64,000 bases of DNA from JAVBLT01 sp031553315. Lineage in GTDB: Bacteria; Verrucomicrobiota; Kiritimatiellia; RFP12; DVOR01. The notes beneath the pieces are model-generated. The model had not been told where the DNA came from. It ran no database searches and saw only the letters and a program-made list of their open reading frames with translations. The DNA is taken from contig JAVBLT010000017.1 in assembly GCA_031553315.1 (NCBI GenBank), forward strand, positions 34,494-98,493, read 5' to 3'. Of this stretch, positions 16,878 through 24,594 are shown piece after piece. A program made the translations under genes and the position numbers. The first letter of the stretch is position 1. Every line of letters starts with the position of its first letter.

Positions 16878-17996
16878 TTACCTGGCCACAATTCTGGCGG
16901 TGAGCCTGGCGGGCGTGGAGCCCAGGGTGTAGGGCACGCTGGCCGTGGCCACGCCGTCGACAAAGGTTCCGACCGTGGCGGTGCCGATTTCGGTTCCGTT
17001 TACGAAGATCGCCACCTTGCCGTTGATGTCGCCGGTTTTGCCGCCGTCGTTGATCATGAGCTTGACTTTGGCGGTGATGGCGCCGTTGCTGTAGCTCACG
17101 CCGGCAATACCCAATTCGTAGGAGAATGCGGCATTGGCGCCGTCGGCCACAAAGCCGGCGCCGAGGAGGTAGGCGGTTTCATGCACGGCGCGGGCGCCGG
17201 CCTCGGTCGCGGTCGTGGCCGAAACGCCGCCTTCGCTGGTCATGCTCACGGAGGTCGCGCCCATTGTGTTTTGAAGGGCGGTCTCGATGTGGGCCTGCAC
17301 GGCGCTGTCGAGCGTGACCCCTTCGGGGGCGGGCGGCGGCGTGTAGAGCGTGCCGCGGAGGGGGTCGCCGTAGGAAGCGAGGATATTGTCGACCAGGCCG
17401 TCGCCCGTTACTTTCACGCCGCGGGGAATGGCGCCGCCGGCCAGAAGCGGAATGGTGGCGGTCGCGGCAAAAGAGTCGCCCACGGTGGCAACCAGGCTGG
17501 CCTCCGTCATCCGCAGCGTCACGGTGAACCAGGCCTCCGGCTCAATGCCGGCGAGCGAGAGCGTTTCGCCCTGAGACCTGATTTCGCTCCCGGTCCAATA
17601 CTTCGCCGCGAGAACCGTGTTGCCGGCGCCGACGTCTTCGACCACGAAAAACAGCTTGTCGACCTCTTCCGGATCACTGCCCACATAAGCCACGTTTTGC
17701 ATGGCAAACTGCATATACACCGTGCCGTTGGCGTAGGGGGCATCCTGCCAGATTTCCTGATACGGGCTTTCCGACGTGATTGTCCGCCCCTTTGTGCCGC
17801 TTCCGAAAAACGCGGCGTTTCCGCCGGTATACCCCACCGAGGCGGTTCCCTGGTCGTTTTCAAAATTCTGAATCCAGGCGCCGTCGCCGGCCGCCGGCGT
17901 GTTCCACCGGGCGGGAAGCGCCGCCGCTAAACCCGGCAGCCCCGCACCCAAAGCGGAGAAGAACGCCAAGGCAAACAAATACTGCGCTGCCTTCAT
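16878..17996 (-). CDS. Exported protein with LamG/concanavalin-like region, first gene of the surface operon
   Basis: A 372-residue secreted protein. The ATG at 17996 follows AAGGAG and a signal peptide (MKAAQYLFALAFFSALGAG); the longer upstream frame adds an unlikely 32 residues. Residues about 30-230 look like a jelly-roll: WFTVTLRMTEASLVATVGD and a following GVKVTGDGLVDNILAS are what LamG-type domains show. The C-terminal ~150 residues end with repeated beta-strands (VAIFVNGTEIGTATVGTF). It heads a four-gene minus-strand operon (23-nt gap to the next gene). Function unknown; carbohydrate or matrix binding is an inference. Confidence 0.8.
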   Translation of the reverse strand: MKAAQYLFALAFFSALGAGLPGLAAALPARWNTPAAGDGAWIQNFENDQGTASVGYTGGNAAFFGSGTKGRTITSESPYQEIWQDAPYANGTVYMQFAMQNVAYVGSDPEEVDKLFFVVEDVGAGNTVLAAKYWTGSEIRSQGETLSLAGIEPEAWFTVTLRMTEASLVATVGDSFAATATIPLLAGGAIPRGVKVTGDGLVDNILASYGDPLRGTLYTPPPAPEGVTLDSAVQAHIETALQNTMGATSVSMTSEGGVSATTATEAGARAVHETAYLLGAGFVADGANAAFSYELGIAGVSYSNGAITAKVKLMINDGGKTGDINGKVAIFVNGTEIGTATVGTFVDGVATASVPYTLGSTPARLTARIVAR

Positions 17997-18671
17997 TTTT
18001 TTCTCCTTAACAATAATCCATACTTCTTTGAATAGGGCGGTATAAAATGCCCTAAACCAAAACCTTGACCACACCGCACCCGCGGCGGGCATACTTTTCC
18101 ATACATTTAAAATAGCACAAAAAACGGAACCGTGGGAAGCCTGTTTTTCAATTTCAGCGATTTTTTTTTACGGAAAAAGCCCGCCCGTTCATGCAAGCGC
18201 CACCCAGGCGAAAAATTGCACATTGATTTCAAATGAGTTGCGCTTGACAAAACTCAAAGCCGCAATCCGAAAACACGTGTAAAGTGAAAGCGTAAACGCG
18301 TCTGCGCATTTCCCTTCCCGCGCCCCGGGCACCCTGAAAAAAACAGCCCCCGAAAAATACTTAAAGACTCGGTCGGCCTGATCCGCGCGCTCAAAGCCTC
18401 GCGCGAAGCTGAAAAAAATAGAGCTCTTGCGAAATTGCGAAGCTACGTTTTTTTCGCACGCGGAGGCGCGGAGAACACGGAGCCGGTTTGTGAAAAATCC
18501 AAAACCACATACAGTGAAGGGGGTGTTTTTCTCCGCGTTCTCCGCGCCTCCGCGTGAGAAAATTAAATTCGCAGGAAGTCTAATGTTTTTCCGGTTTTTT
18601 TAGAAAACCCCTTTGCTCCGCCACTATTCATGGACAACGCTTCCAACCCACACAACCCGAAAGGCCCCGCC
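17997..18671. other. 675-nt divergent intergenic region
   Basis: The region lies between the minus-strand surface operon and a small plus-strand ORF. It contains a palindromic repeat pair at 18457-18556 and a region of low coding quality. I could not identify a convincing promoter for the surface operon by eye; AGGGC-ATTTTATACC-GCCCT near 18035-18053 on the minus strand is an inverted repeat that could overlap one. Confidence 0.5.
18457..18556. repeat. Long palindromic repeat, copy 1
   Basis: Arms CACGCGGAGGCGCGGAGAAC-ACGGAG (18457-18482) and CTCCGCGTTCTCCGCGCCTC-CGCGTG (18531-18556) are reverse complements with one mismatch, enclosing 48 nt. A second copy is at 19036-19128. Similar 'cgcggaggcgcggag' palindromes are widespread in environmental genomes (general recollection). 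Confidence 0.85.
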
Positions 18672-18980
18672 GTGAAAACCTACCTGAAATACGCCCTCGC
18701 CATGATCACCCTCCTCAGCGGCTCCTCCCTCTTCGCCCAATGCCGCCCCCCCGCCCCCCGCAACACCTGCGCCCGCGCCGCCTCCGCGCTCAGCGGCATA
18801 CAATCCTCCCAGGCCTCCTCCAAGAGCCGTGCCGCCGTGCAATCCAAAAGCGCCGCAACCCAAACCGCCTCCCGCCGCTGCTCCGGCGCCCGCACCGCCT
18901 GTTTGAAAAAGACCTCCTCGAAAGCCCCCGCAAAGACCTGCTCCCGCACCGCCAAAAGCGCCCCCCGCGCCTGCAGATAG
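18672..18980 (+). CDS. Small exported basic Cys-containing protein (tentative)
   Basis: About 102 residues from a GTG at 18672, with GAAAGG 7 nt upstream; an ATG at 18630 in the same frame is possible. The N-terminus VKTYLKYALAMITLLSGSSLFAQ is a good signal peptide. The mature part has six Cys among Ser, Ala, Lys and Arg. Third codon positions in this frame are mostly C or G, like the rest of the genome, which supports it. Runs of seven and six C near 18744-18758 could hide a frameshift: another frame there gives a Pro-rich tail. No homolog recognised. The gene is flanked by the two palindromic repeats. Confidence 0.4.
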   Translation: MKTYLKYALAMITLLSGSSLFAQCRPPAPRNTCARAASALSGIQSSQASSKSRAAVQSKSAATQTASRRCSGARTACLKKTSSKAPAKTCSRTAKSAPRACR

Positions 18981-19035
18981 AGGATATCAAGGAAACGCTG
19001 ATTAAACCCAAAGACCGGCAATCAGAATTTAAATT

Positions 19036-19128
19036 CTCACGCGGGGGCGCGGAGTACGCGGAGAACACACACTTTTTTCGATCCTATCTGATCCTTCTCT
19101 CTCCGCGTACTCCGCGCCTCCGCGCGAG
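19036..19128. repeat. Long palindromic repeat, copy 2
   Basis: Arms 19036-19063 (CTCACGCGGGGGCGCGGAGT...) and 19101-19128 (...ACTCCGCGCCTCCGCGCGAG) are near-perfect reverse complements around a 37-nt spacer. Same family as 18457-18556. Confidence 0.85.
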
Positions 19129-19210
19129 CAAAAAAAGCACCATTCATCAGCACTTCTTAAAGGAAAGGCCTGCGGTATGACAGAAAAAACGGGATTGGAT
19201 TATTTTTCGC

Positions 19211-19239
19211 TTGTCAGAAAACATCAAAAATTGTACTCT
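19211..19239 (+). promoter_or_regulatory. Promoter of the large LRR/InlB surface protein
   Basis: TTGTCA (19211-19216), 17 nt, TACTCT (19234-19239). The start codon is at 19537, so the leader would be about 290 nt. Confidence 0.55.
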
Positions 19240-19387
19240 CTTGAAAACACATTGATTGAATTTCGCCTTTGGCTCCGCCGTTTGCGCTGCTTCCGGCTCA
19301 ATTCATCACTGTTCGAGATTTTTGCGTTTACCGCATGCAATCGTTCAAACGAAAACGACCAATTTTTAGACAGAACGACATAAATGC

Positions 19388-19416
19388 GGAGATGCGTGCC
19401 CTCTGGCACGCTCTCC
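19388..19416 (+). promoter_or_regulatory. Strong hairpin in the 5' leader
   Basis: GGAGA-T-GCGTGCC (19388-19400), loop CTCT, GGCACGC-TCTCC (19405-19416): a 12-bp stem with one bulged T. No T-run follows, so it is not a simple terminator. It could stabilise or regulate the mRNA. Confidence 0.5.
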
Positions 19417-19536
19417 TCCGTGTTTTCTGTCTGGGCGCTTGGTCGTGCCCCGTTTGGTTCCGGAGTAGAGTCGTGCCTTGTTTAAGAACCCGATCCGAAG
19501 GGATTTCCCCTTCGATGGAAAAGACAAGGAGATGCC

Positions 19537-22500
19537 ATGAAAATACGTGCTCTACGGTTTCATCGCCTGCTGTTCATGTTATGCGCCGCCCTGTTTGGCC
19601 TGACCGGCAACCTCGTTGCCGCCGGAACCTGGTCGCTCAATACCTCCACCGGAACGCTCACCCGCTCCGATGGATGGAAGCTGACGATTGCCGTAACCAA
19701 AAATACGACCAACTTTTCCATCACCGGTGCCACTAACTCCAGCTCCGACTATGTGCTTGATGACCTTCCTGGCTCCATTGACGGCTATACGCTAACCTCA
19801 ATTGAGAGTAATGCATTTAAAGGTGTTGTAAAGTTGGATTCGGTTGTAATTCCAGACTCGGTGACATCTATCGGATATAGAGCTTTCTCGGGATGCAGTC
19901 AATTGAGGTCTGCAAAACTAGGTTCCAGTGTGAGAAGCATCGGATATTCTGCATTTTACGGAACGATTCTTACCGAGATTGAAATTCCCGATAGCGTCAC
20001 CACGTTGGGTCTTGCCAGCCCGAGCGGTGTTTTTACCGGCATTGCCACGCTTAAAACCGCTAAAATCGGTAAAGGGATAACCACGCTTACCGCGCATGCT
20101 TTCAGAGGGTGCACGGGGTTGACATCGGTCGAGTTGGGTGAAAACATCGAAAAAATTGGCAATAATGCGTTTGCGGATTGTACGGCATTACGTTCGGTTT
20201 CACTGCCTGAAGGACTCATTTATTTGGAATTTTCCTGTTTTGAAAATTGTACGAAAATTGAATCTGTTGTAATCCCGGATCGCGTTATTTCTGTGGAACA
20301 CAAGGCCTTCTATGGTTGTGAGCGTTTGGCTTCCGTTACGATTGGTTCTCGCGTGCAGGAGCTTGGTTATTTGGTTTTTGGCAAATCAGTGATTACCGAG
20401 ATTGTGGTTCCCGACAGCGTCACCACGTTGGGTCTTGCCAGCCCGAATGGTGTTTTTACCGGCATTGCCACGCTTAAAACCGCTAAAATCGGTAAAGGGG
20501 TGGCCAAACTCTCCGGGTATGCTTTCAAAGGGTGTACAGATCTTAAGACGGTTATTCTCAGCAGTGAGGTTACTGAAATTGCGGCAAATGTTTTTTCCGG
20601 TTGCACACTTTTGAGAAATCTGTGCTTTACTGGAAATATGCCTGATTGCACTACTGTTGCTTCCTCCTTTACCAACTGTTCGGGGGTGACGGTTTACCGC
20701 CCGCTGAATGCCACGGGGTGGGGGAGCTCGCTCTTCGGTTTTCCCGTGGAGATTTGGAGCCTGCCGGTATTGTTCAATGCCAATGGCGGAAGCGAGCCTT
20801 CGCCGGTGCTGAAAACCTGTTATCCGGGATCAACCTTTAGTGCATTGCCTTCGACCGTTTCTTCGGGGCGAACTTTTGCCGGCTGGCACACGGCGCCCGC
20901 GGGAGGCGAAGCGGTGGCAAACGGGGATGATATTCCGTTTGAGTTTTACCCTCTCACGCTCTACGCGCACTGGTCGGGCGGCTCGCAGACGGCGCTGACG
21001 GTGACGTTTGACGCGCAGGGCGGATCCGTTTCGCCGGAGAGTGTCCATTATCCGTTGAACGCCGCCTACGGTGATTTGCCGGCTGCCACGCGCACGAATT
21101 ATTACCTCGAAGGCTGGTACCCCAACCTTTTTGACAAGACCGGCAAGGTTGCCGCGGCTGATTCGGCGGGCGCGCAAAGCCACACGCTCCATGCCAACTG
21201 GTGGCTCGGCATCACGTTTGATGCGCAGGGCGGCACAATCGACGGCGAGGCGAGCAAGCTCGTGGGCTGCGAACCGGGCAAGCTGCTGGGCTCTTTGCCC
21301 ACGCCCATTCGCCTGGGCTATTCCTTCAAGGGGTGGTATTCCGCCTCCTCGGGCGGCACGCAGGTCACTGCGGCCACCGCTCCGGTCGCCGGCTGCACGA
21401 TCTATGCGCAGTGGGTGGGGGTCAATTATGATTTTGTGTTTTACAAACCCACGGCATGGGGGTGGAACAGTGACTTTTTCCTGAATTCGACCGAAACGGC
21501 CACTTCGGGGACCACGACCTTTATTCAAGGCGACCCCATCCATACCTATTATGCGTTTATAGAAAACAATAAAAACGCCTATATGGGGGTCATCACCAAC
21601 CGCGTGAGCCTGAGCGGAAACGGTAAGAATGCAACGCATGATTTTGTGTATCCGAGCTTGGCGGCCAACGTCTTCTCCGGGTGCAACGGGTCGGCCTGGT
21701 CTGAGATGCAAGACCTCGCCCCGGGAAGCTACACGCTGACCATCACGCTCAATGTGAACAACACCATCGCGGAATCAAACACTGCCAACAATGTGAAAAC
21801 CATCACGTTCACAGTGAAGGCACCGAGCCGGGTTGTCACGCTGACGCTGGATGCGCAGGGCGGCAAAATTTCGCCCGCCACCAAAACCGTCACCTCCGGC
21901 GAAACCTACGGCACCCTCCCCGCGCCCACGCGCACCGGTTTCACTTTCGATGGCTGGTACACGCAGCCGGGCGGCCTGGGCTCGCTGGCGACGGCTTCGA
22001 CCACGGTTTCCATCGCTACGAACCATTCGCTCTACGCGAAGTGGGTAGGGCTTCCTTATTCGTTGACGGTGAAGGAAGGGCTCGCCAACGGGCAGGCTTC
22101 GCAATCCGTGGCTTCGGGCTCTTCCTGCACGGTCGTGGCGGCCACGAAGGCCGGGATGGCGTTTGATAAGTGGGTGGTCGCGCCCGCCACGGCGGATTTG
22201 GGCGCTTCCTTTGATGCGAAGGCTGCCGAAACCACCTTTGTGATGCCGGCTGTGGCGCTGACGCTGACGGCGACTTTCATCGAGTCGCCGGGGTATGTGG
22301 CGGTCGCGGTGCTGCCTGCCGATGCCGAGGGCATTCAGTGGAGCGCCGACGGCAAAACCTGGAGCGAACCGGGCACGGGGGCGCTCAAGGCCGGTAAATA
22401 CACGATGACCTTCCGTTCGCTCGATGCGCGCTGGATTGCGCCGGCCAAGCAGTCGGTCGCGGTGGTGGTGGGTCAGACCGCGCAGGTCACGGCGGTTGCC

Positions 22501-24294
22501 ACGCGGGTCAATGTGGTCGAGGTTGAGGTGCAGGGCCCCGGGTCGGTGACGATGTCGCCGGCGAATGGGCAGCTGCTGCCCGGAAAAAGCGTCACCCTCA
22601 CGGCCAAGGCCGATGCCAATGCCGTCTTTGTGGGGTGGGGTACGGATTCCGAGCAGGCTCCTGAATGGAGCGGCGACTTCTTGCCAATGGGCCCTTCATT
22701 TAAAATATCCACGAATGATCCATATGAGTATCCCGCGCTTGTGGCGCATTTCCGCCTGAAATCGGAGTGCGAAGCGCCGGTTTTGGAACCTCGCCAGGAG
22801 CCGATCGGAATCCCGATGGTGGGCGTGGTCTATGAGGAAGAACTCCGAGTCAATGCTTCGGCGCTGCCGGTGAAGTTCACCGCCAAAAATCTGCCTGCGG
22901 GGCTGAAGTTTGATTCGGCAAGCTGCCGGATCACGGGCGTGCCGACGAAGGCGCAGACGGCGCTGGTGACGGTGACGGCGACGAGCGTGGTCTATCCCAA
23001 GGTGAGCGACAGCATCACCTTTGCCCTCGAGGTCTTGCCGCTGCCTGCGAGCGCCCAAGGGGTGTTCAACGGTTACATTCGCGATCACGGTGGGCGAATT
23101 CACGGTTCATTTACCCTCACCGCCAGCGCCGCGGGCAAGCTGACGGCCAAGATTGTGCAGGCCGAGGGAACGCTCTCCTATTCCGCCCCCGCATGGGATT
23201 ACTTTGACGATGCCCGCCATGAGGGCTACCCGCTCACGCTCTTTGCCGAACTCACTTCGCCCAAGAGCGCGCGGCGCCTTTGGGTGGACATAAGCAATTC
23301 CGATAATGATTTCCAGTGGGGGCTCTCGGGGGAATTCGAAGACGTTACCCCCCCCGGTTCATGCGGAGGCTTGCCGGCGTTTTTCATCGATGCGCAGCGC
23401 AATCCGTTTGGCATTGCGAAAAAGGATCCGGATTATGAGCGGATTATGGGCGAGCTGGGCCGGTATATGAATACCTACACGCTCGCGCTGGGCGCGGGAG
23501 AGGCGATCGAAGAGGGGCGTGCGCAAAACACCCCCGCCGGTTTCGGTTACCTCACCGCCACCGTTTCAAACAAAGGCGCCGTGAAGCTCGCCGGAAAGTT
23601 GCCCGACGGCACCTCCCTCAGCGCCAGCGCGCCGCTGGTACTCTTGAATGAGGCGGATGAAATGTGCGTGCCGTGCTTCATCCCGCTCTATGGCGCGAAG
23701 AAGGGATCGTTTGGCGGTATGCTCGCGGGCAATGGGGATGCGGTCAGCGGTTTTGGCACGTGGCACTACCCGGGCCTCGCGCCAACCGGCAAAACCATCG
23801 CCACGGAAGACCGCTTCACGGCGGAGGTGGAATTGGCCGGCGGGATCTACTACCCCAAGAGCCAGGATCTGCGGGAGTACGACGGCGCGCTCTTCTCGGC
23901 CGAAGACCCCGGTTTTGGCGAGTATTACCCGTTTAACCTGGCGCTTGTTTCGGATGCGAAGGGCGCCTCCCTGAAGCAGGCCTTCGCCGGCAAGGCTCCC
24001 ATGTTCGACAAGGCCGGCGGGATGTATCTGTACAACAATGATAATCCCTGCGTGGCCACCTTCGCGGCGACCAAAGCCACCGGCATCTTCAAAGGAAAAT
24101 TCAACCTCTATCAGGAATATTCCGATGCCAAAGGAGCCCTTAAGCTCAAGACCACCTCGGTGGCGCATGAGGGCATCCTCACCCCCGGATCGCACGGCGG
24201 CAAGGGCTTTTACCTCGTGCCCGAAACCTGGATCGACCCCGAGACCGGCAAGGCCTACACCCTGAAACGCTCCTTCGGCGTTTCGGTCGAATAG
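19537..24294 (+). CDS. Giant secreted surface protein with BspA-type LRRs, InlB repeats, CARDB-like and Ig-like domains
   Basis: A 1585-residue exported protein; AAGGAG precedes the ATG and the signal peptide runs to about residue 30. In order: BspA/LRR_5 leucine-rich repeats (about 60-400, units such as VVIPDSVTSIGYRAFSGCSQL); InlB B-type repeats (about 405-630); a CARDB-like domain (about 635-765, with NNTIAESNTANNVKTITF); another InlB repeat and divergent bacterial-repeat units (about 770-1080); a putative Ig domain (about 1085-1175, LPVKFTAKNLPAGLKF); and a C-terminal module of about 400 residues shared with the proteins at 2 and 24595. Such architectures occur in adhesins and polymer-binding proteins. 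Its TAG stop overlaps repeat copy C. Confidence 0.9.
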   Translation: MKIRALRFHRLLFMLCAALFGLTGNLVAAGTWSLNTSTGTLTRSDGWKLTIAVTKNTTNFSITGATNSSSDYVLDDLPGSIDGYTLTSIESNAFKGVVKLDSVVIPDSVTSIGYRAFSGCSQLRSAKLGSSVRSIGYSAFYGTILTEIEIPDSVTTLGLASPSGVFTGIATLKTAKIGKGITTLTAHAFRGCTGLTSVELGENIEKIGNNAFADCTALRSVSLPEGLIYLEFSCFENCTKIESVVIPDRVISVEHKAFYGCERLASVTIGSRVQELGYLVFGKSVITEIVVPDSVTTLGLASPNGVFTGIATLKTAKIGKGVAKLSGYAFKGCTDLKTVILSSEVTEIAANVFSGCTLLRNLCFTGNMPDCTTVASSFTNCSGVTVYRPLNATGWGSSLFGFPVEIWSLPVLFNANGGSEPSPVLKTCYPGSTFSALPSTVSSGRTFAGWHTAPAGGEAVANGDDIPFEFYPLTLYAHWSGGSQTALTVTFDAQGGSVSPESVHYPLNAAYGDLPAATRTNYYLEGWYPNLFDKTGKVAAADSAGAQSHTLHANWWLGITFDAQGGTIDGEASKLVGCEPGKLLGSLPTPIRLGYSFKGWYSASSGGTQVTAATAPVAGCTIYAQWVGVNYDFVFYKPTAWGWNSDFFLNSTETATSGTTTFIQGDPIHTYYAFIENNKNAYMGVITNRVSLSGNGKNATHDFVYPSLAANVFSGCNGSAWSEMQDLAPGSYTLTITLNVNNTIAESNTANNVKTITFTVKAPSRVVTLTLDAQGGKISPATKTVTSGETYGTLPAPTRTGFTFDGWYTQPGGLGSLATASTTVSIATNHSLYAKWVGLPYSLTVKEGLANGQASQSVASGSSCTVVAATKAGMAFDKWVVAPATADLGASFDAKAAETTFVMPAVALTLTATFIESPGYVAVAVLPADAEGIQWSADGKTWSEPGTGALKAGKYTMTFRSLDARWIAPAKQSVAVVVGQTAQVTAVATRVNVVEVEVQGPGSVTMSPANGQLLPGKSVTLTAKADANAVFVGWGTDSEQAPEWSGDFLPMGPSFKISTNDPYEYPALVAHFRLKSECEAPVLEPRQEPIGIPMVGVVYEEELRVNASALPVKFTAKNLPAGLKFDSASCRITGVPTKAQTALVTVTATSVVYPKVSDSITFALEVLPLPASAQGVFNGYIRDHGGRIHGSFTLTASAAGKLTAKIVQAEGTLSYSAPAWDYFDDARHEGYPLTLFAELTSPKSARRLWVDISNSDNDFQWGLSGEFEDVTPPGSCGGLPAFFIDAQRNPFGIAKKDPDYERIMGELGRYMNTYTLALGAGEAIEEGRAQNTPAGFGYLTATVSNKGAVKLAGKLPDGTSLSASAPLVLLNEADEMCVPCFIPLYGAKKGSFGGMLAGNGDAVSGFGTWHYPGLAPTGKTIATEDRFTAEVELAGGIYYPKSQDLREYDGALFSAEDPGFGEYYPFNLALVSDAKGASLKQAFAGKAPMFDKAGGMYLYNNDNPCVATFAATKATGIFKGKFNLYQEYSDAKGALKLKTTSVAHEGILTPGSHGGKGFYLVPETWIDPETGKAYTLKRSFGVSVE
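19985..20076 (+). repeat. Direct repeat within the LRR region, unit 1
   Basis: These 92 nt recur at 20408-20499 (423 nt, 141 codons later) with only three mismatches, while the intervening LRR units are far more divergent. This suggests recent duplication or gene conversion inside the gene. Confidence 0.85.
20408..20499 (+). repeat. Direct repeat within the LRR region, unit 2
   Basis: Second copy of the 92-nt unit at 19985-20076, in the same reading frame; encodes the segment around VFTGIATLKTAKIGKG. Confidence 0.85.
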
Positions 24295-24451
24295 AGCATA
24301 TTAAGAATGAAACTTCTCTTTTTCTCTGTTCTTTTCCTTTTTGCTTTCATCCTTTCAGGTCGCCGTAGCGTTGCTACGGCTCACTTCAAGAATTCACCAA
24401 AAAGAAAAATACCTTTCGAAAAATTGAGAAGTTTTCAATCTTAACCCGCTC
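24293..24451 (+). repeat. Dispersed terminal-inverted-repeat element, copy C
   Basis: It begins AGAGCATATTAAGAATGAAA within the stop codon of the preceding gene and ends in the reverse complement, TTTTCAATCTTAACCCGCTC, so the ends are imperfect inverted repeats of about 26 nt. The central hairpin CCGTAGC-GTT-GCTACGG (24363-24379) and its flanks are conserved with copies A and B, while the terminal repeats have diverged together. Confidence 0.82.
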
Positions 24452-24472
24452 GAGGCGCCGTTTCCTCTATCC

Positions 24473-24502
24473 GCCGGGGGCAGATGCCGCCCCTGGCTTT
24501 TT
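24473..24502 (+). terminator. Intrinsic terminator
   Basis: GCCGGGGGCAGATGCCGCCCCTGGC folds into a GC-rich hairpin followed by TTTTT. It ends the transcript of the 1585-residue protein. A near-identical terminator follows the paralogous gene at 26956. Confidence 0.85.
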
Positions 24503-24594
24503 ATTTGTAAAAATTATCCTTATTTCCTTTTCATCGAAGATAAAAAATGATATCTTCCCGATAACCACTGATCCGGTGGAAAAAGGAAAACAGT

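Larger units (their letters stand above)
18981..19536. other. 556-nt intergenic region and leader
   Basis: It holds palindromic repeat copy 2 (19036-19128), a promoter (19211-19239) and a leader of about 290 nt with a strong hairpin (19388-19416). The short open frames here have poor codon usage and overlap the promoter, so I do not call them genes. Confidence 0.6.

Noticed and set aside
19177..19383. 68-residue frame before the giant surface protein
   Set aside because: It overlaps the promoter and has codon usage unlike the genome; no homologous feature.
19246..19536. Possible riboswitch (such as cyclic di-GMP) in the leader
   Set aside because: I looked for conserved GEMM-type core sequences and did not find them; only a simple hairpin is supported.
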